From assembly GCF_009650765.1 (NCBI RefSeq), contig NZ_CP045740.1:7850001-7914000 (forward strand): a DNA stretch of 64,000 bases. Reading direction: 5' to 3'. The notes beneath the pieces are model-generated. The model was not told the origin of the DNA, ran no database searches, and was given only the letters and a program-made list of their open reading frames with translations. Shown one piece after another: positions 24,101 to 52,175 of the stretch. How positions within the stretch are numbered: position 1 is the stretch's first letter; each line of letters opens with the position of its first letter. Origin of the DNA: Streptomyces sp. SUK 48. GTDB taxonomy: Bacteria; Actinomycetota; Actinomycetes; Streptomycetales; Streptomycetaceae. Made by a program: the position numbers and the translations under genes.

Positions 24101-25965
24101 TGGTGGAGGCGGCCGTCGACCGCCGGCCGGACGCCCCCGCGCTCGCCGCGCCCGGCGCCCTGCTCACCTTCGCCGAGGCGGAGGCGCGGGCCAACCGGCT
24201 GGCGCACCGGCTCATCGCCCGGGGCGCCGGACCCGGCGACGTGGTCGCGCTGCTGCTGCCCCGCTCCGTGGACATGGTGCTGGCCCAGCTGGCGGTGGCC
24301 AAGGCGGGCGCCGCGTTCCTGCCCGTGGACCCCGCCTACCCCGAGGAGCGGATCGCGCTGATGCTGCGCGACGCGGCCCCCGCCCTGACCCTCGACGCCA
24401 AGGAGATCGCCGGACTGCTCGCCGCGCCGCCGGACGAGGCCCCCGGACACCGGCCCGGCGACGCCGACCGCAGGCGCCCGCTGGACCTGGACGACCCGGC
24501 CTACGTCATCTACACCTCCGGCTCCACCGGCACCCCGAAGGGCGTCGTCGTCACCCACCGCGGGCTCGCCGCGTTCTCCGCCGCCGAGGCCGCCCACTAT
24601 CAAGTGGCCGAGGGAGACCGGGTGCTGGCCTTCGCCACGCCGAGCTTCGACGCCTCCGTGCTGGAGCTGTGCATGTCCCTGCCGCACGGCGCCCGGCTCG
24701 TCGTCCCCCGGCCCGGACCGCTGCTCGGCGCCGAACTGGCCGACGTGATGCGGGCCGAACGCATCACCCACACCCTGCTGCCCCCGGCCGCGCTGGGCAC
24801 CCTGCCCCCCGGCACGCCCGGCACCCTGCCGGACCTCAAGACGCTGATCGTCGGCGCCGAGGCGTGCGGCGCCGACCTCGTGGCCCGCTGGGCGCCGCAC
24901 CACCGCATGGTCAACTCCTACGGCCCCACCGAGGCCACTGTCGTCGCCACCTGGTCGGCACCGCTGACGGCCGACGGCGGCGCTCCGCCCATCGGCCGCC
25001 CGCTGCCCGCCACCGGCGCCTACGTCCTCGACGCCCGGCTGCGGCCGGTGCCCGACGGCGTCCCCGGCGAACTCTGGCTGTCCGGGCCCGCGCTGGCCCG
25101 CGGCTACCTCGGCCGCCCGGGACTGACCGCCGGCCGCTTCCGCGCCGACCCGTTCGGGCCGCCCGGCACCCGCATGTACCGCACCGGTGACCTGGTGCGC
25201 CGCGACAGCGCGGGCGAACTGCACTACCTGGGACGCACCGACCACCAGCTCAAGCTGCGCGGCCACCGCATCGAGGCGGGCGAGGTGGAGGCGACCCTGG
25301 TGCGCCACCCGGACGTGCTGGACGCGGTGGTGACCGTACGGGAGGACGAACCCGGCCTGCCGCGCCTGGTCGCCCACCTGCTCACCGCCCCCGGCGCCGA
25401 GCCCCCCGCCCCGACCGAACTGCGGTCCCTGGCCGCCCGGTTCCTGCCGGGCCACATGGTCCCGTCGGCGTTCGTGGCGCTGGAGCGCTTCCCGCTCACC
25501 GAGAACGGCAAGACCGACCGGGCGGCCCTGCCCGCGCCGGCACCGGAGGAGGAGCGGGACCGGCCCGAGTACGTGGCACCGCGCACCCCCACCGAGGAGG
25601 CGGTCGCGGAGATCTGGGAGGAGACCCTGGGGACGTCCGTCGGCGCCGAGGACGACTACTTCCTGCTCGGCGGCGACTCCATGCGCGCCCTGCTCATCGC
25701 CTCCCGCGCCAACGACGCGTTCGCCATCACGCTGACCCCCCGGGACGTCCTGGTCTCCCGCACCGTCGCCGCCCTGGCACTCCTGGTGGAGGAGCAGATC
25801 CTCAGCGAATTCGAGGACGCCGCGTACGGCGACGACGACCACGGCACCGGCCACGACGGTCAGGACGACGAGGACGCCGCACCCGACAGCGACGACGAAG
25901 ACGCCGCGCTCGACAGCCACGACAACGAAGACGCCGCGCTCGGCGGCAACGACCACGAACGGTGA
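7228..25965 (+). CDS. Nonribosomal peptide synthetase 1, modules 1-5
   Basis: A 6,245-residue NRPS starting at ATG 7228 behind AAAGGA (7214-7219). Order: A-T | C-A-T-E | C-A-T-E | C-A-T-E | C-A-T. It starts directly with an adenylation domain, so the first amino acid has a free amine and no lipid starter is expected. Phosphopantetheine serines are at residues 584, 1640, 3147, 4650 and 6151. Condensation and epimerisation HH motifs are intact throughout. C2 has the LCL form (HHIVTDGWS), while C3-C5 have the DCL form with LTPxQ and HHxLLDGWS, matching the E domains before them. It makes L-aa1, D-aa2, D-Val3 (predicted), D-aa4 and L-aa5. The last 50 residues (6195-6245) are an acidic tail with Asp/Glu-rich repeats, probably a docking element for NRPS 2, whose ATG follows 13 bases after this stop. 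Confidence 0.97.
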   Translation: MTDPHDKPASAPSLPRSGPAGATESSTTGAPPMLGALFAAWVARTPDAPALTDGRRTWTYRQLADRADRLAAHLTCRRAGPDRVVALVLPRSMELIAAELAVARAGAAFLPVDPAYPAERRALMLADAAPAVTLDDAGRVGELLDADADADGGRPAGEPVAGADSAAYVIYTSGSTGTPKGVTVTHRGIGGFVTAAAERYAVGPGDRVLQFSSPSFDASVLELFISVLSGATLVVPPQGPWLGDELAGVLDEHRITHALIPPAALATLPGPETGAGRHLRTLIVGAEACPAGLVDTWAPGRRMINSYGPTEATIVATWTGPLTAGRGTPTIGDALPHTRTHVLDAAMRPVPPGADGELFIGGDAVARGYLGRPGLTAIRFVPDPFGPAGARLYRTGDRARRTPDGELEFLGRLDRQVKIRGFRIEPGEIEAALRLAGADTVGEAVVVVREDEPGHQRLVGYVTPAGPVPAAAPDPDPATPAPDPAAPSSRPAGVLDPAALRAAVAARLPAHMVPAAVVVLDRMPLTPQNKIDRRALPAPERTAAAGHLAPRTDEERALAAIWADVLGVDEVGVTDDFFDLGGESILAARTLSRIRDELGVRLTVRDVFSARTVAALAPLLADPSAAAPAEPISPVPHADGLPLSSAQRRLWYLDELSAGGTEYNTGVSLRLRGALDPAALHRSLQRLAARHAALRTTFATADGQARQRIAAEPDLPLRTADVRDLPAERRAAAAEDLLTEELGRPHDLAAGPLTRALLVRLADEDHLLLLAQHHIVTDGWSVGILTRELAALYHAETTGEPDGLARPGVQYPDFAVWEGRQRTSGADAADLAYWKRHLDGIQHLELPADRPRPAVRSTAGAAHRHPLPAELVDRLRQLATGRGTTVFTLYAGAAALLFARYSGQRDIAFGTVTTGRGRRDLEDVAGFFANTVVLRGEVDERASVDRFVETMRTTVLDAFAHDGVPFDRVVEELAPPRDPSRTPLVQVLVVQQTALPVPPSAGGLRLAEHPLPRPAARFDLVLEFTPDADGGCVLTAEFNTDLFEPATVARLTAHLHRLLEGMADGPGRPLAELPMLSAEEQRTLVDTWNPAARRSAGTGHGTLPELFHAQAARTPDRTAVVCGPTRLDYAEAARRANRLARLLVARGAGPETLVALCLPRSADLVPVLWAVLTSGAGYLPIDPGYPAERVRLMLGDARPALVVATRETASALPGDCAPLLLDDCDDAAWADTELTDADRLRPLLPDHPAYVIYTSGSTGRPKGVVVTHRSVAALAAWAGERFEDAGLGHVIASTSLNFDVSVFELLCPLTAGGTVEVVADLPALADGSGPRRAGLLSGVPSVVSRLVAGGTAPLAADTVVLAGEALPAQTVHDLRAAMPAARIANIYGPTEATVYATAWFAGDRLPDQAPPIGEPVALTRTYVLDGRLRPQPVGVTGELYLGGCGLARGYLRRPGLTAARFVADPFGAPGERMYRTGDLVRRAADGGLEYVGRIDQQVKVRGFRIELGEVEEALRGCAGVAEAAATAVTVEGEDHRRLVGYVVPAAGEAVEPEAVRRELGRTLPDYMVPSTVVVLAALPLSPNGKVDRGRLPDPGPAVRAVRHVAPRTPTERALAAIWAEVLRADRIGVDDNFFELGGDSILSIQVVARARQEGLALTSRDVYQHQTVAALARCADAAGRLREAAPAPEEATGTAPLTPIQHWLFGAGVRDAGHFSQALSVQLPDDLDAVALEDALNDLAGHHDALRSRFADTGGQGREAVWFIDERMPRIRLARHTGPDTDTPHFGPFDLARGPLLRAVLHDRGADRPAVLHLAVHHLVVDGVSWRVLLEDLDRAYQARRTGADGAAALPAKSSPLRQWARRLAAHAADGGFEDEREYWTGAVPDTEPVVPAATEKSANTYASQRAFTVRLAPEDTSVLLHTLPDTYRTQVNDVLLSALGRALRAWSGRDRVLVDVEGHGREELFPELDISRTVGWFTTRYPVALAAPGKDDWDAVLKRVKEQLRAIPRHGLGHDALRHLAGPGGDPGTPDARISFNYLGRMGASDAPDGLYRGTVRPLELDADPAAERPHALEVVGQLVHDQLEFTWFYSDRLHAEDTIGELAAGFADALADLARFAARPGSAGRTPSDFPLSRLDQTAVDRLTGTDPAAVADILPLTPTQSGMLFHGLSQDDRGVYFQQLTFVLDGVPDPRTLAAAWQEVTDRAEVLRGGVVWQDVPEPLLVVRRHAPVPVTHLDWRELTEEERRTRLDDVLDRDRAEGIDLGRAPLQRLLLARVSDTEVRVVWSFHHLLLDGWSLFQVLSDVFALTGGDGPDTLPDRPPYRDYVAWLRARDTAEAERHWQRRLAHLTEPTPLPYDREPRESHRAESTHAVRATLPEAASRALEELARTSGLTLNTLVQGAWALLLARQSGRDEVVFGTTVSGRPPELPGADAMTGLFITTLPTRAAVPDHGNLLDWLRALQHDQSEDRRFDHVPLTRLRALTELPERVALFDSIVVFENYPVDDDLAAAHGLRLSGLEGIETTNYPLSLTAYPGPELTLRLGYDPDLFDAGTAERLAEYLTVLLAGMTEGTRRPPARLPLLAPDRREQVLRAWNDTATGRPAATVADLFAAQVRRTPDAVALEAGDEHLTYGELDARAAKLAARLTARGVRPERAVGVLMDRSVALIVAQLALVRTGGVYVPLDGRAPAERLRGMLAEAGAELLLTDAAWADTAREVLPGEGVLRADGTPDADDPVPAPAAAAVHPDNVQYLMFTSGSTGTPKGVAVRQRDVAALALDRAFAGHDRVLVHSPHAFDAATYEVWAPLLRGGTAVLAPPADLDTALVRRAVTEQGVSCLWLTAGLFRLLAQEDPTCLRGAREVWTGGEAVPGAVVRRVLDACPGLTVVDGYGPTETTTFATRRPFRSGDPLPAVLPIGRPLDDTRVYVLDAALQPQPPGIPGELYIAGAGLARGYAGRSGATAARYLPDPFGPAGERMYRTGDIVRWSADGELHFVGRADDQIKIRGFRVEPAEIEARLTAHPAVAEAVVSLYQDAGRKRLAAHLVPAPGAEMPAAAGLRAHLADGLPDYMLPAAFVTVSELPLTVNGKVDRRRLPAPDWGAGAESAHRAPATDTERLLAGIWAELLGVERVGVDDNFFMLGGDSILSIQVVSRARAAGLTLTPRDLFRHPTVAELAAADGSSAPAVTGTAPVSGAAALTPIQHWFLGPRPPHADFFDQSVVIEAAGPVDEDALRRALTALWTQHDALRARFTADPDGTWRQDIPATGAPAPDLLQIHDPRAEESVTAAAHAGLRLATGGLFTARLFTADGTRPARLLLVAHHLVVDGVSWRILLEDLETAYRQALTGEPVRLPARTTSVDAWAGRLREHAGTFAARLDHWERAARHCADPLPVDGTSGNTMADVREVTVRLDRDRTDALLRRVPGVYRTRVDDVLLTALGRVLADWTGHGTVAVGLEGHGREDQLFEDVDLSRTVGWFTSLFPVALTVPDGDWGTALKTVKEQLRAIPDRGLGYGVLRHLVRDPRLTGTPEPAISFNYLGRFDWSGPGGTLVGAVPGGLGGAEAPGTERPHLLDVVARVEDDRLEITWYYSAGRHHENTVTALAEGVLRALGDIVAHCARPEAGGRTPSDFPLARLDQTAVDRVAGTGRDVADLYPLTPMQAGMLFHSLLDPAGRTYVNQVQLVLNGVADPQALAEAWQQTADANPVLRTHLVWQETPQPLQVVRHRATVPVTHHDWSDGPAGHRADDLERLLAEDREQGIDLGAAPLMRLTLIKLAPDRVRLVWTFHHVLLDGWSAAQVFDEVCERYAALTSGRRPRPAERKPFADYLRWLAAQDTERAERHWRAALAGFQAPTELPRDRRPAEAHRASSCETVRMTLAPDVSARLRETAQRSGLTLNTVLQGAWALLLARYGGGSDVVFGTTVSGRPAELPGVTSMVGLFINTLPTRARVDQERPLLDWLRELQTAQSEARRHDFVSLAQLQSWSEVPGGTGLFDSIVVFENYPFDEHALARHGLSMEQERDLEPTNYALSVVVAPGDTLAVNLDYDPDAFDATTVGALGESLRTLLTGMADDPGRTLAELPLLDEAGARTLVERLGGPVAALPHGTLPEAFRRQAERTPDAVAVRHGDQSLTYAELDARANRLARQLIAAGAGPERFVALCLPRTADLIVALLAVLTSGAGYLPVDPQYPAERVAFLFEDVRPDAVITAAATAGRLPEGPFTRILLDEEPDPGVPDTPVGDTERRTALLPGHPAYVIHTSGSTGRPKGVVVSHASVLALTDWAAAEFTGRGLAHVIASTSLNFDVSVFEIFSPLLSGGCVEIVRDLLALAERPGPWRAGLLSAVPSALDRLLAEDAVQLTADTVVLAGEGLPARTVRRVRDAVPGSEVRNIYGPTEATVYATAFTCDPADPDRDPPIGRPLGGARAYVLDERMRPVPVGAPGELFLAGTGVARGYLRRPGLSASRFLPDPFGPAGSRMYRTGDRVRWTADGDLVYLGRGDDQVKVRGFRIELGEVEAALARHPAVAGAAARVVEQDGHRRLIGYAVPRAAGLPDPAELRAFLAAGLPDHLVPALVLPLERLPLGATGKLDRRALPAPERAAAATGAGRPPRTEAEHALAAIWCEVLGVPEVGADDNYFMLGGDSILGIQIVSAARRAGLALNPRHLFTHQTLAELAAAAEKVPDHVTSGAEQGPVTGEAPLTPVQHWLLDTLTGDPAHFSQTVAFELAADPDESVLRDALAAVLEHHDALRHRFEAAGDGRWRQYGTAPGETAPHLEVHRDAEPREVAAALGAGFDLAHGPLLRAALCRTGGAGRPVLLLAAHHLVVDAVSWRLILEDLESAYRALREGERPGLGAKSTSFQAWARRLAEHTEAGGFDAELAHWQGVDAMTALPADHTGGANTVAVEESLTAGLDAEETRRLLQDVPDAYRTRVNDVLLTALGRVLARWTGRDRVAVTLEGHGREELFADTDLARTTGWFTTVYPVALDVPRDAGTGAVLKSVKENLRAVPNGGLGYGALRYLHPTAGAALPALPQVCFNYLGRQDRTPTRGGLLGAPHGDGLTGGMDRAADRPHLLDVLGRVTGDRLEFTWSYSREVHRPETVARLAAELAGELREIVRHCAEPGAGGRTPSDFPLAPLDQTTVDRLVGSGTDVGDVYPLTPTQTGMVMHGLDEAEHGLYVEQITFVADGARDPGMLAAAWQHVVDRTPVLRTSVALHGVPVPLQIVHRDVVLPVTEHDWSALPEERREAELERLLAEERARGLALERAPLLRLALVRLGPDAVRVVWTFHHVLLDGWSVFHVLADVLAAHEALARGERPRLPERRPFADYAAWLAARGTGPAEDHWRGVLSGLRTPTPLPYDRRPAPGTTARSGTWLSQRLGTEETTRLQEFARRHRLTLNTLVQGAWALLLARWSGEPEVCFGTTVSGRPADLPGADTITGLFITTLPALIAVDGAAPAAGWLRAVQEARAEDRRHDHLPLNALRALSELPSGTGMFDSLVVFENYPVGDATAGAHGLALRDLDAREATNYPLTVVVSPGDRLAVELGYDPRCFDADTAGSLAAQLLHTLHTLAGTDGTARLDDLDVLPPALRERLLRGPSRPEPAEVAAVTLPALVEAAVDRRPDAPALAAPGALLTFAEAEARANRLAHRLIARGAGPGDVVALLLPRSVDMVLAQLAVAKAGAAFLPVDPAYPEERIALMLRDAAPALTLDAKEIAGLLAAPPDEAPGHRPGDADRRRPLDLDDPAYVIYTSGSTGTPKGVVVTHRGLAAFSAAEAAHYQVAEGDRVLAFATPSFDASVLELCMSLPHGARLVVPRPGPLLGAELADVMRAERITHTLLPPAALGTLPPGTPGTLPDLKTLIVGAEACGADLVARWAPHHRMVNSYGPTEATVVATWSAPLTADGGAPPIGRPLPATGAYVLDARLRPVPDGVPGELWLSGPALARGYLGRPGLTAGRFRADPFGPPGTRMYRTGDLVRRDSAGELHYLGRTDHQLKLRGHRIEAGEVEATLVRHPDVLDAVVTVREDEPGLPRLVAHLLTAPGAEPPAPTELRSLAARFLPGHMVPSAFVALERFPLTENGKTDRAALPAPAPEEERDRPEYVAPRTPTEEAVAEIWEETLGTSVGAEDDYFLLGGDSMRALLIASRANDAFAITLTPRDVLVSRTVAALALLVEEQILSEFEDAAYGDDDHGTGHDGQDDEDAAPDSDDEDAALDSHDNEDAALGGNDHER
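9148..13670 (+). other. NRPS 1 module 2: C(LCL)-A-T-E
   Basis: C about 9148-10460 (HHIVTDGWS at residue 773), A 10531-12010, T 12040-12255 ([10 protein letters not shown], Ser1640), E 12307-13670 ([10 protein letters not shown] at 1817, RTVGWFTT). Pocket code D-V-F-S-V-A-I-V-Y (K), identical to module 4; residue not assigned. The product residue is predicted D. Confidence 0.85.
13687..18170 (+). other. NRPS 1 module 3: C(DCL)-A-T-E, probably D-Val
   Basis: C about 13687-14960 ([10 protein letters not shown]), A 15049-16530, T 16560-16780 (Ser3147), E 16825-18170 ([10 protein letters not shown] at 3324). Pocket code D-A-Y-W-W-G-G-T-F (K). The GGTF ending is the family signature of valine-activating domains such as DAFWIGGTFK, so valine is predicted. 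Confidence 0.85.
18187..22690 (+). other. NRPS 1 module 4: C(DCL)-A-T-E
   Basis: C about 18187-19490 ([10 protein letters not shown]), A 19561-21050, T 21070-21290 (Ser4650), E 21337-22690 ([10 protein letters not shown] at 4829). Pocket code D-V-F-S-V-A-I-V-Y (K), the same as module 2, so residues 2 and 4 should be the same amino acid. The E motif reads RTTGWFTT, with Thr where the others have Val. Confidence 0.85.
22705..25800 (+). other. NRPS 1 module 5: C(DCL)-A-T
   Basis: C about 22705-23990 ([10 protein letters not shown]), A 24088-25540, T 25570-25800 ([10 protein letters not shown], Ser6151). No E domain, so an L residue is expected. Pocket code D-A-L-L-I-G-S-V-V (K), identical to module 10 and one residue from module 1. 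Confidence 0.85.
25864..25950 (+). repeat. Acidic repeat in the C-terminal tail of NRPS 1
   Basis: Three imperfect units encode [19 protein letters not shown] and [10 protein letters not shown] immediately before the stop codon. The unit is 27-30 bases and was probably amplified by slippage. The strongly negative tail faces a basic, helical N-terminus on NRPS 2, which suggests electrostatic docking between the two proteins. Confidence 0.75.
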
Positions 25966-25978
25966 GGATCCGACGACC

Positions 25979-45881
<19,903 letters not shown>

Positions 45882-45885
<4 letters not shown>

Positions 45886-46013
45886 CGGCGTTCCCCCACG
45901 AGGCACCGTCCCGGCGCGCCGCCCGGCACGGTCCTCGCGCACCCCGCGCCCCGACCCGCGCCGCCGGCCGCCCGCGGCTTCCGGCCCACCCACCCGAACC
46001 GAACCGAACCTGA
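45882..46013 (+). CDS. Possible 43-aa ORF overlapping the NRPS 2 stop codon
   Basis: The ATG at 45882 overlaps the TGA of NRPS 2 (ATGA) and follows AGGGGAGG (45871-45878), a good ribosome binding site, so translational coupling is plausible. The 43 residues are Arg/Pro/Ala-rich ([17 protein letters not shown] and on) with no recognisable domain. It may be a chance frame or the remnant of a lost downstream domain or gene. MbtH begins 21 bases after it. Confidence 0.25.
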
Positions 46014-46034
46014 TCGAACACGAAGGAGAACGAC

Positions 46035-46238
46035 ATGGACGAGAACACCCGCTACCAGGTGCTGCGCAACGACGAGGAGCAGTACTCCCTGTGGCCCGTC
46101 GACATCGAGGTGCCCGCCGGCTGGCAGCCCGCGGGCAAGGAGGGCACCGAGGCCGAGTGCTCCGCCTACGTCGACGAGGTGTGGACCGACATGCGGCCCA
46201 AGAGCCTGCGCGAGCGCATGGAGAACGCGGGCGCCTGA
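46035..46238 (+). CDS. MbtH-family NRPS chaperone
   Basis: A 67-residue protein with a perfect AAGGAG (46023-46028) before ATG 46035. It carries the MbtH signature: NDEEQYSLWP, VPAGW and WTDMRPKSL with the conserved tryptophans. Ser replaces the usual Leu after the Cys in the AECSAYV segment, a mild deviation. MbtH proteins bind adenylation domains and are needed for solubility or activity of many of them. It is the only copy in the window and follows NRPS 2 in the same direction, so it probably serves both synthetases. Confidence 0.97.
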   Translation: MDENTRYQVLRNDEEQYSLWPVDIEVPAGWQPAGKEGTEAECSAYVDEVWTDMRPKSLRERMENAGA

Positions 46239-46261
46239 CCCGCCGTACCGTATCCGCACCA

Positions 46262-46296
46262 CCCCGCCGGGCCGGCCGTGTGCCGGCCCGGCGGGG
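46262..46296 (+). terminator. Perfect 15-bp hairpin terminator after mbtH
   Basis: CCCCGCCGGGCCGGC (46262-46276) pairs without mismatch to 46282-46296 around a 5-base loop, 24 bases after the MbtH stop. It probably ends or attenuates the NRPS transcript before the GNAT and exporter genes. Confidence 0.75.
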
Positions 46297-46393
46297 CACC
46301 CCGGCCGACGCTCCCCCCACGTACGGACCGCCGCACCGGCGCCCCACCGCTCTCGGCCCTCACCGCAACCGCATCACTCCTGAGGAGCCCGTC

Positions 46394-47245
46394 ATGACCC
46401 CCGAACTGCGCACCGAACGCCTGGAGTTCCTGCCGTACCGGCCAGAGCACGAGGACGTCTTCGTCGAGCTGCTCCGCGACGAGGAGGTGTGCCGCTGGAT
46501 GGGCCAGGACCTCGTGCCCGAACCGCAGATCCGCGAGGTGTTCCGCGCCATCCTCGACGACATCTACCCCCAGGGCCGGTTCGACGTCTGGGGCCTGTGG
46601 CTGGCGGGCCGCTACGTCGGCCACGCCGAGGTGAAGCCGACCGGCAACGTCGAGGGCCACGAACTCGTCACCGCGCTGGCCCCCGGCTACTGGGGGCAGG
46701 GACTGGGCGGCGAGGCGGTCCGCGGCCTGCTCCGGCACGCCGCCGAACACCTCGGCCTCAGCGAGGCGTACGGCATGGTCGGCGCCGGGAACACGGCCAG
46801 CCTGGCCATGTGCCGCCGCCTGGGCTTCCGCCATCTGCGCGATGTCGTCGGCGACGACGGCGCGGTGACGAAGCTGCTGATCATCCCCACGGCACTGGGG
46901 TGGGGGGACGCCGGGGAGCGTACGGCCGCCGAGTCCCCGACCGGAGCGCTGGGCGCTGCGGGCTCGGGCGGGGCGGCGGGTGGCGAGGCTTTGACCGGGG
47001 TGACGGGTGGCGCGGGTTTGGTCGGGGCGGCGGGTGGCGAGGACTTGACCGGGATGACGGGTGGCGCGGGTTTGGTCGGGGCGGCGAGAGGCGAGGACTT
47101 GACCGGGGCGACGAGGGGCGGGGACTTGACCGGGGTGACCAGGGGTGGCGAGGGCTTGGCCGGTACGGTCAGCGGTGAGCGTCTGGCCGGGGCGACCAGT
47201 GGCGACGGCCTGGCCGGGGCGGCGAGCGCCGGGGAGGCCGGATGA
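46394..47245 (+). CDS. GNAT-family N-acetyltransferase with a nonapeptide-repeat tail
   Basis: A 283-residue protein from ATG 46394 after GAGGAG. Residues 1 to about 165 form a RimJ/RimL-type GNAT domain (start LRTERLEFLPYRPEH, acetyl-CoA loop in PGYWGQGLGGEAV, then NTASLAMCRRLGF). From residue 196 to near the end it consists of about nine 9-residue repeats, consensus [GRS]-G-x-[DG]-L-[TVA]-G-x-[TA]. The family acetylates primary amines from acetyl-CoA. Next to a basic-peptide cluster it could acetylate the product for self-protection or maturation, but that is inference. Its stop overlaps the exporter start by four bases (ATGA), so the two are translationally coupled. Confidence 0.88.
   Translation: MTPELRTERLEFLPYRPEHEDVFVELLRDEEVCRWMGQDLVPEPQIREVFRAILDDIYPQGRFDVWGLWLAGRYVGHAEVKPTGNVEGHELVTALAPGYWGQGLGGEAVRGLLRHAAEHLGLSEAYGMVGAGNTASLAMCRRLGFRHLRDVVGDDGAVTKLLIIPTALGWGDAGERTAAESPTGALGAAGSGGAAGGEALTGVTGGAGLVGAAGGEDLTGMTGGAGLVGAARGEDLTGATRGGDLTGVTRGGEGLAGTVSGERLAGATSGDGLAGAASAGEAG
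46979..47236 (+). repeat. 27-bp tandem repeat coding Gly-rich nonapeptides
   Basis: About nine tandem units, mostly 27 bases and one of 30, in frame with the acetyltransferase. Two copies encoding GGAGLVGAA are nearly identical. Most of the first six units use TTG for leucine, a codon uncommon in the neighbouring genes, showing expansion from one founder unit. The pattern resembles neither classical pentapeptide repeats nor collagen. Confidence 0.85.
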
Positions 47246-48495
47246 GTCGGCCGCCGCTCGCCGAGGAGACCACCGGGGCGGCGGACACCGGTCCGCCGCC
47301 GAGCCTGTGGCGCAACCGCGACTTCAATCTGCTGTGGACCGGGCAGTCCCTGTCCGACCTGGGCGGCGCCATGGTCGACCTGGCCCTGCCGCTGCTGGTG
47401 CTCCAGCAGACCGGGTCCCCGACACGCGCCGGGGTCGTCGGCACCGCCGGGCTCGTCACCACCCTGGTGTGCCGGCTGCCGGCCGGTGTCCTCGCCGACC
47501 GGTTCGACCGCCGCCGGCTGATGATCGTCTGCGACGCGCTGCGGATCGCCGTGTACGCGCTGCTCGGCTGGGCGGTCCTGAGCGGCGCCGCCGGTCTGCC
47601 GGTGATCCTCGCGGTCGTGATCGCCGGCGCCGCCGCCACCGCCGTCTTCAGCACCGCCGAGCACGCCTCGGTGCGCAGCCTGGTCCGCCCGGACCAGCTC
47701 GCCTCCGCCGTCGCCCGCAACGAGGCCCGGACCTACGGCGTCTCGCTCGCCGGACCGCCCCTGGGCGGCCTGCTGTTCGGGCTCGGCCGCTTCCTGCCCT
47801 TCCTGGGCAACGCGCTGAGCTTCCTGGTGTCCCTGGCGGCCGTCTGCTGGATCAGACGGCCCCTCCAGCAGCCCCGCAAGGAGGTGGCCGCGCCCGTCGG
47901 CGCGTCCACCGCGGAGGGCCTGCGCTTCCTGCTGGGGCACCCGTTCCTGCGGGCCCTGCTGGTGATCGCGGCGCCGCTGAACATGGCCTTCACCGGCATG
48001 ATCTTCGCGATGACCCTCGCGCTGCGCCGGGCCGGCGTCGCACCGGTCCTGGTGGGCTTCGCCGGGGCGATCTTCGCCCTCGGCGGCTTCCTCGGGGCCT
48101 TCGCCGCCCCGGCGCTTCAGCGGCGCATACGGCTGCCCGTCCTGATCACCCTGCTGTGCTGGGTGACCGCCGCCCTGATGGCGGTCAGCACCCTGCTGTC
48201 CGGCTCCGTCCTGGCCGCGGTGCCGCTGGCCGCCGCCGTCTTCCTCGGACCCACCGCGAACGCCGCCCTCTTCGGCCACCAGGCCGCCGTCACCCCCGAC
48301 CACTTACAGGGCCGCGTGGTCAGCGGCGTCCTGCTCGCCGCCGGCTCGGCCGCCGCCCTCGCCCCCGTCCTGGCCGGCGCGCTCCTGGCCCGCTGGAGCC
48401 CGGGTCCGGCGATGCTGGTCTTCCCGGCGCTGGTCGTCGTCGCGGCGGTGACGGCCACCGTCAGCAAGGGTATCCGGACGATATCGCCTCGCTGA
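47242..48495 (+). CDS. MFS efflux transporter (EntS-like), candidate peptide exporter
   Basis: A 417-residue major facilitator of the MFS_3/enterobactin-exporter type. It has a hydrophilic N-terminus (about 25 aa), the start RNRDFNLLWTGQSLSDLGGAMVDLALPLL, the loop 2-3 motif GVLADRFDRRRLM and about 12 hydrophobic segments. Proton-driven export is the usual function. It overlaps the GNAT stop by four bases and uses GGGGAGG (47232-47238) within that gene. Position at the end of the NRPS cluster suggests it exports the cyclic peptide and gives self-resistance. Leu355 is a TTA codon (48304-48306), so expression may need the bldA tRNA, like the TE gene. Confidence 0.92.
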   Translation: MSRPPLAEETTGAADTGPPPSLWRNRDFNLLWTGQSLSDLGGAMVDLALPLLVLQQTGSPTRAGVVGTAGLVTTLVCRLPAGVLADRFDRRRLMIVCDALRIAVYALLGWAVLSGAAGLPVILAVVIAGAAATAVFSTAEHASVRSLVRPDQLASAVARNEARTYGVSLAGPPLGGLLFGLGRFLPFLGNALSFLVSLAAVCWIRRPLQQPRKEVAAPVGASTAEGLRFLLGHPFLRALLVIAAPLNMAFTGMIFAMTLALRRAGVAPVLVGFAGAIFALGGFLGAFAAPALQRRIRLPVLITLLCWVTAALMAVSTLLSGSVLAAVPLAAAVFLGPTANAALFGHQAAVTPDHLQGRVVSGVLLAAGSAAALAPVLAGALLARWSPGPAMLVFPALVVVAAVTATVSKGIRTISPR

Positions 48496-48669
48496 TCGTT
48501 TCAGCACGAGTTCGTGGACGGCGGAGGCGGAGGGGGCCGCAAGCCGACTCGGTGTCAGGGCTCATGATTCTGCCGCCTCGCGTCCCGCCGCTTCGACGGG
48601 CTCGCGGTCCGGGTGCGTCGACCGTCCCCGCGGCACGCGCCGCATCCGCCCGCGGCGCGGCCGGTCGGT

Positions 48670-48860
48670 TGCCCTCGCGCATCCGAAGACTGATCAGCGC
48701 GGTGAGGGCGAAGACGGCGGCCTCGTAGATCATGGCGTGCCGAAACGCGGCGCCCGGGCCGGTGGCGGGTGCGAAGTGGACGAGCCCCGCCGCGGCCACG
48801 CAACCGCGTGCATGTCGCGCTCAGCACGACCGGCAGGACGAGCCGCCCACCGCCACCGGC
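48670..48860 (-). pseudogene. Remnant of a membrane transporter C-terminus
   Basis: Two minus-strand frames join with a small shift: GRLVLPVVLSATCT (48857-48807) and VAAAGLVHFAPATG... to ALTALISLRMRE (48799-48674). Together they resemble the last two transmembrane helices of an MFS drug transporter. There is no start or upstream domain in the proper frame and no single ORF covers it. It lies just downstream of the hydrolase gene on the same strand, so it may be the decayed second gene of that operon. Confidence 0.35.
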
Positions 48861-48913
48861 CGCGGGCCGTCCCCGGCTCAGGGACGGGGAAGCCCGCACG
48901 GTCCGACGCCGGG

Positions 48914-49756
48914 TCACGAGGCGAGGGCCGCGGCGAGTTCGCCCGGCCGGGCGGCGAACGGGCTGTGGCTGCCGGGCAGGGTATGCACGGTGAACGGGTT
49001 GCCGGGGAAGGCCCGGTCGGCTTCCGCGATCATCAGGTCCTGCGCGGCCGGTGCCAGCGCCCGGTCCTCGGCGCAGCGCAGGAACGTCCGTGGAATTCGT
49101 CCCCACCGCGCCGCGGTCAGGGTGACCGGAGTCGTCGCGATCGCCAGGGGCAGATCAGGGCTCAGCGCGGACCGCCACCGGTCGAAGCGGTCCAGGGGGG
49201 TGTCGTGGTAGTGGGTCTCCCGCAGTTCGTCGAGGTAGGCGGGGTCCGGTGAGAGCGGATTGATCCGTACGGCGCCCAGGGCCTCGGGGTCGCCGAGGGT
49301 CAGGTCCTTGCCCAGCGCGGTGGCGTTCTCGGGTGAGCCCAGGTAGTCGTGGAACCGCGGCCGCCCGCCCGGGACGAACGCGGAGAGGTAGACGATCCGG
49401 TCCACCAGTCCGGGCGCCCGCTCCGCGACCAGGGACGCGGGACCGCCGCCCGCGCTGTGCGCGACGAGCACGACAGCGCGATGGTGACGCACCTGGCGCA
49501 GGACGCTCTGTACGGCCTCGGCGCAGTCGTCCATCGTCAAGGGGGCGAGCCGCGACCTCTCGGTCAGCAGGCCCGGCTGACCGGGCAGCAGGTAGCCGGT
49601 GGGCAGGGGCGCGTCGAAGCCGTGCCCCGGCAGGTCGACGGCCACGCTCGCGGCGCCCAGTCCGGCCAGCGCGCGCTGCGTCGCCGCCCACTGTCCGGAG
49701 CCGTGCCAGGCACCGTGCACGAAGACGAAGACGGTGTCGGTCAGAGAGACGTTCAT
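48914..49756 (-). CDS. Alpha/beta-hydrolase (EstC / hydroxynitrile-lyase-like esterase)
   Basis: A 280-residue alpha/beta-fold hydrolase; the start is the ATG whose complement is 49754-49756. Motifs: oxyanion region HGAWHGSGQW (15-24), nucleophile elbow VAHSAGGG with Ser101, acid CAEDRAL (Asp231) and catalytic His in PGSHSPF (His264). The family comprises small-molecule esterases, lactonases and related enzymes. The frame stays open far upstream, but that part is antisense to the divergent LysR gene and is not coding. The divergent pair suggests the LysR protein controls this gene in response to a small ligand. Substrate unknown; no direct link to the peptide cluster is visible. Confidence 0.9.
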   Translation of the reverse strand: MNVSLTDTVFVFVHGAWHGSGQWAATQRALAGLGAASVAVDLPGHGFDAPLPTGYLLPGQPGLLTERSRLAPLTMDDCAEAVQSVLRQVRHHRAVVLVAHSAGGGPASLVAERAPGLVDRIVYLSAFVPGGRPRFHDYLGSPENATALGKDLTLGDPEALGAVRINPLSPDPAYLDELRETHYHDTPLDRFDRWRSALSPDLPLAIATTPVTLTAARWGRIPRTFLRCAEDRALAPAAQDLMIAEADRAFPGNPFTVHTLPGSHSPFAARPGELAAALAS

Positions 49757-49816
49757 GGCTCCATTCCAGACAGGAACCACGGCGCCATCCATTCCTAGAT
49801 CTGGTAGGCGGCTTGG

Positions 49817-49835
49817 CGATATCTTTGGGGTATCG
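49817..49835. promoter_or_regulatory. LysR-type operator candidate CGATA-N9-TATCG
   Basis: A five-base dyad (49817-49821 and 49831-49835) lies in the 114-bp divergent promoter between the hydrolase and lysR genes, 35 bases before the LysR start. Its AT-rich dyad fits the general LysR box (T-N11-A). Two direct CCATTCC copies (49761-49767 and 49789-49795) lie closer to the hydrolase start. Confidence 0.5.
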
Positions 49836-49870
49836 TCGGCAGCCGAGGGGACGTCGAGGGAGCGTGGGTC

Positions 49871-50803
49871 GTGGAGGCGCGACATCTGCGGTACGCGGTC
49901 GCTCTCGCCGAGCACGAACACTTCGGCCGGGCGGCCGGCGCGCTGGGCATCGCGCAGCCGCCCCTGTCCAAGCAGATCGCCGACCTGGAGCGCGAGGTCG
50001 GGGCCCGGCTGTTCGACCGCACCCGCCAGGGGGTGTTCCCCACCGCCGCCGGTGAGGCGTTCCTCGTGCGGGCACGCCGGGCGCTCGACGAGATGGCGGC
50101 GGCCACGGTCGACGCGGGCCGCGCCGCGCGCGGCGAGACGGGACGCCTGCGTCTCGGCTTCATCGCCTCGGCCCTGCTCGACCCGCTGCCGGGCGTCCTG
50201 AGCAGGTTCGGCCGTGAACGGCCCGACGTGAGGCTGGAACTGCACGAGATGGCGACCAGCCGCAGCGGCCCGGCTCTCGTCGCCGGGGAGCTGGACGTGG
50301 CCTTCACCCTCGGCCCACCACGGGGTGCCGGAGCCGAGCATCTCGTGTCCGTCCCGATCGGACGCGACCACGTGATCGCCGTGGTGAGTACGGTGCACCC
50401 GTACGCGGGTCAACACTCGGTGAGTGCCGACCAGTTGCGGACACAGCCGCTGATCGTGTCGGCCGGCGAGGACGAGCCCGCCGTCGTCGCCGGACTGCGC
50501 ACCCTGCTCGGCACGGACTCCTCGGCTCTCGGCGGCGCGACCGTCGCGAGGGACGTGCACACGATCATCGGCCTCGCCGCCTCCGGCGTGGGCGTCGGCC
50601 TGGGGCCGTCCCGCATGAGGGCGGTCCCGCGTCCGGGCGTGCGGTTCTGTGAGGTGACCCCGCGCACACCCCTGCCCGATCTCATCCTGTCCTTCGCGGC
50701 CCGCGATCACTCCCCGGTGCTGCGCGCCTTCCTCGACACCATCCGGAAGAACTGCCCCGACGTCGGTGCCGCACTCGACGACCGGCTCCGGCCCCCCAGG
50801 TGA
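49871..50803 (+). CDS. LysR-family transcriptional regulator
   Basis: A 310-residue LTTR from GTG 49871 (MEARHLRYAVALAEHEHFGRAA). The N-terminal winged helix-turn-helix (about 1-60) contains LGIAQPPLSKQIADLEREVGARLFDR; the effector-binding fold begins at GRLRLGFIAS (about 93). It is divergent from the alpha/beta-hydrolase with a dyad between them, the classic LTTR arrangement for autoregulation and ligand-dependent activation of the divergent gene. Whether it also affects the peptide or polyketide genes cannot be told. Confidence 0.93.
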   Translation: MEARHLRYAVALAEHEHFGRAAGALGIAQPPLSKQIADLEREVGARLFDRTRQGVFPTAAGEAFLVRARRALDEMAAATVDAGRAARGETGRLRLGFIASALLDPLPGVLSRFGRERPDVRLELHEMATSRSGPALVAGELDVAFTLGPPRGAGAEHLVSVPIGRDHVIAVVSTVHPYAGQHSVSADQLRTQPLIVSAGEDEPAVVAGLRTLLGTDSSALGGATVARDVHTIIGLAASGVGVGLGPSRMRAVPRPGVRFCEVTPRTPLPDLILSFAARDHSPVLRAFLDTIRKNCPDVGAALDDRLRPPR

Positions 50804-51050
50804 TCCGGGCCGAGCCCGCCGAGGGAGGGGCCCACCGCCGTACACATCACCGACGCCCGGGGCGAGCGCTTCCGCCGGGAGATCACCCGTGCGGGTGTGG
50901 TGCCTCGGACACTCCGCGTAAGGACGCGGCGGCGACACCCGTCACACGGCCCCGCTTCCACCAGCGGTTTGCCGAGAGCGGGGCGGGATCGCCGGCCCGG
51001 GCGGCCGACTCGCCGCACGAGGGCGCTCCCCGGTGCGACATACTCTCCCG

Positions 51051-51539
51051 ATGAGTTCACGCACTTCCCCGGTCGGCCGGCAGATCACGATACGGAGGAC
51101 CGTCGCCCGGGACGCCAAGCGGCTCACGCGGCTCGTGCGTGGCTCGGGCGCCTACGCGGGCGAGTACGCGTCCGCGGTCGCGGGCTACCGGGTCGGTCCC
51201 GACTACATCGAGGCCCACCGCAGCTTCGTGGCCGTGGGCGGCGAGGAGGACAGCGGCCGGGTCCTCGGGTTCTACGCGCTCGTCCTCGCCCCGCCGGAGC
51301 TCGACCTGCTGTTCGTCGCCGACGAGGCGCAGGGCCGGGGCATCGGACGCCTGCTCATCGCGCACATGCGGTCCGAGGCCCGCGCCGCCGGGCTCGACCG
51401 CGTCAAGGTCGTGTCGCACCTGCCCGCCGCGGACTTCTACCACCGCGTCGGCGCGATCCGGACCGGAACCGTACGCGCGAACCCGCCCGCCGTGCCGTGG
51501 GACCGCCCCGAATTCGAATTCCGCATTCCTGCGGAGTGA
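51051..51539 (+). CDS. GNAT-family N-acetyltransferase (small, single domain)
   Basis: A 162-residue GNAT starting at ATG 51051. It has an N-terminal ITIRRTVARDAKRL strand-helix, the beta-4 segment LDLLFVADEAQGRGIGRLLIAHM with the acetyl-CoA-binding Q/R-x-x-G-x-G/A loop (QGRGIG), and a C-terminal FYHRVGAIRTG. An in-frame GTG at 51033 with GAGGG ten bases upstream is an alternative start that would add six residues. No ribosome binding site is obvious before 51051. Substrate is unknown and no operon partner is evident. Confidence 0.85.
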   Translation: MSSRTSPVGRQITIRRTVARDAKRLTRLVRGSGAYAGEYASAVAGYRVGPDYIEAHRSFVAVGGEEDSGRVLGFYALVLAPPELDLLFVADEAQGRGIGRLLIAHMRSEARAAGLDRVKVVSHLPAADFYHRVGAIRTGTVRANPPAVPWDRPEFEFRIPAE

Positions 51540-51612
51540 CGGGGCGCCGATCGGGCCCGGAAGCTCACGAGGGCCGCCAGGCAGTGCGCCGGTGCGATGA
51601 CAGGATGGCGGC

Positions 51613-52170
51613 ATGGTGACGAATCAGCCGTGGACGGGCGTCCACGGTGACCTGCTGGCAGCGAAGGCAGCGGTCTACGACCCGAGCGGTTTCGCCTGCT
51701 CGTCGCCGGTGCCCGAACCGGAGAGCGCCGAGTACGCGGCGTGCGCGTTCACGCTCGACGACCATGCGGTCCGGTTCCGCGTGGCCAAGACCACCCCGAC
51801 GAAGGCGGGCCAGTTCGTCACCGTGTGGCAGCGGTCGGAAGAAGGGCCGATCCGGCCCTTCGACACGGAGGACGGCGTGGACCTCTTCGTCATCAGCAGC
51901 CGTGACGACGACGGCTTTGGACAGTTCGTGTTCCCGCGCGAGGTGTTGTGCGAGCGGGGCATTGTCGCCCGCGACGGCTCCGGCGGAAAGCGCGGGTTCC
52001 GCGTCTACCCGCCCTGGGTGGCCACGACCAGCCGCCAGGCCCGCACCACCCAGGCGTGGCAGGTGAACCACTTCGTCGACCTCGCTCGGCCCGGCCCTGC
52101 CGACCTGACGCGCGCCCGCGCCCTGTACCACCCCTGGACGTCCGCAACACCGGGCCGTCCGGCGCCCTGA
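51613..52170 (+). CDS. MepB-family protein
   Basis: A 185-residue cytosolic protein from ATG 51613. It carries the family's recognisable stretch: [55 protein letters not shown] and a closing [16 protein letters not shown]. MepB is known from the mepRAB multidrug-efflux operon of Staphylococcus aureus, and its biochemical role is unsettled. No mepA or mepR homologue is adjacent here. The 3' end abuts the opposite-strand P450 remnant. Confidence 0.85.
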   Translation: MVTNQPWTGVHGDLLAAKAAVYDPSGFACSSPVPEPESAEYAACAFTLDDHAVRFRVAKTTPTKAGQFVTVWQRSEEGPIRPFDTEDGVDLFVISSRDDDGFGQFVFPREVLCERGIVARDGSGGKRGFRVYPPWVATTSRQARTTQAWQVNHFVDLARPGPADLTRARALYHPWTSATPGRPAP

Positions 52171-52175
52171 ACAGC

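Noticed and set aside
46300..47245. Reading the GNAT tail as pentapeptide repeats like those of gyrase-protecting proteins
   Set aside because: The period is nine residues, not five, and the A(D/N)LxX pattern is absent.
49757..50938. Long N-terminal extension of the alpha/beta-hydrolase on the minus strand
   Set aside because: It is antisense to an intact LysR gene and has no similarity; the hydrolase fold starts right at ATG 49756.
50804..51050. Possible gene fragment between lysR and the GNAT gene (AVHITDARGERFRREIT)
   Set aside because: About 20 residues look protein-like, but no start, family or continuation could be found, so it is left as intergenic.
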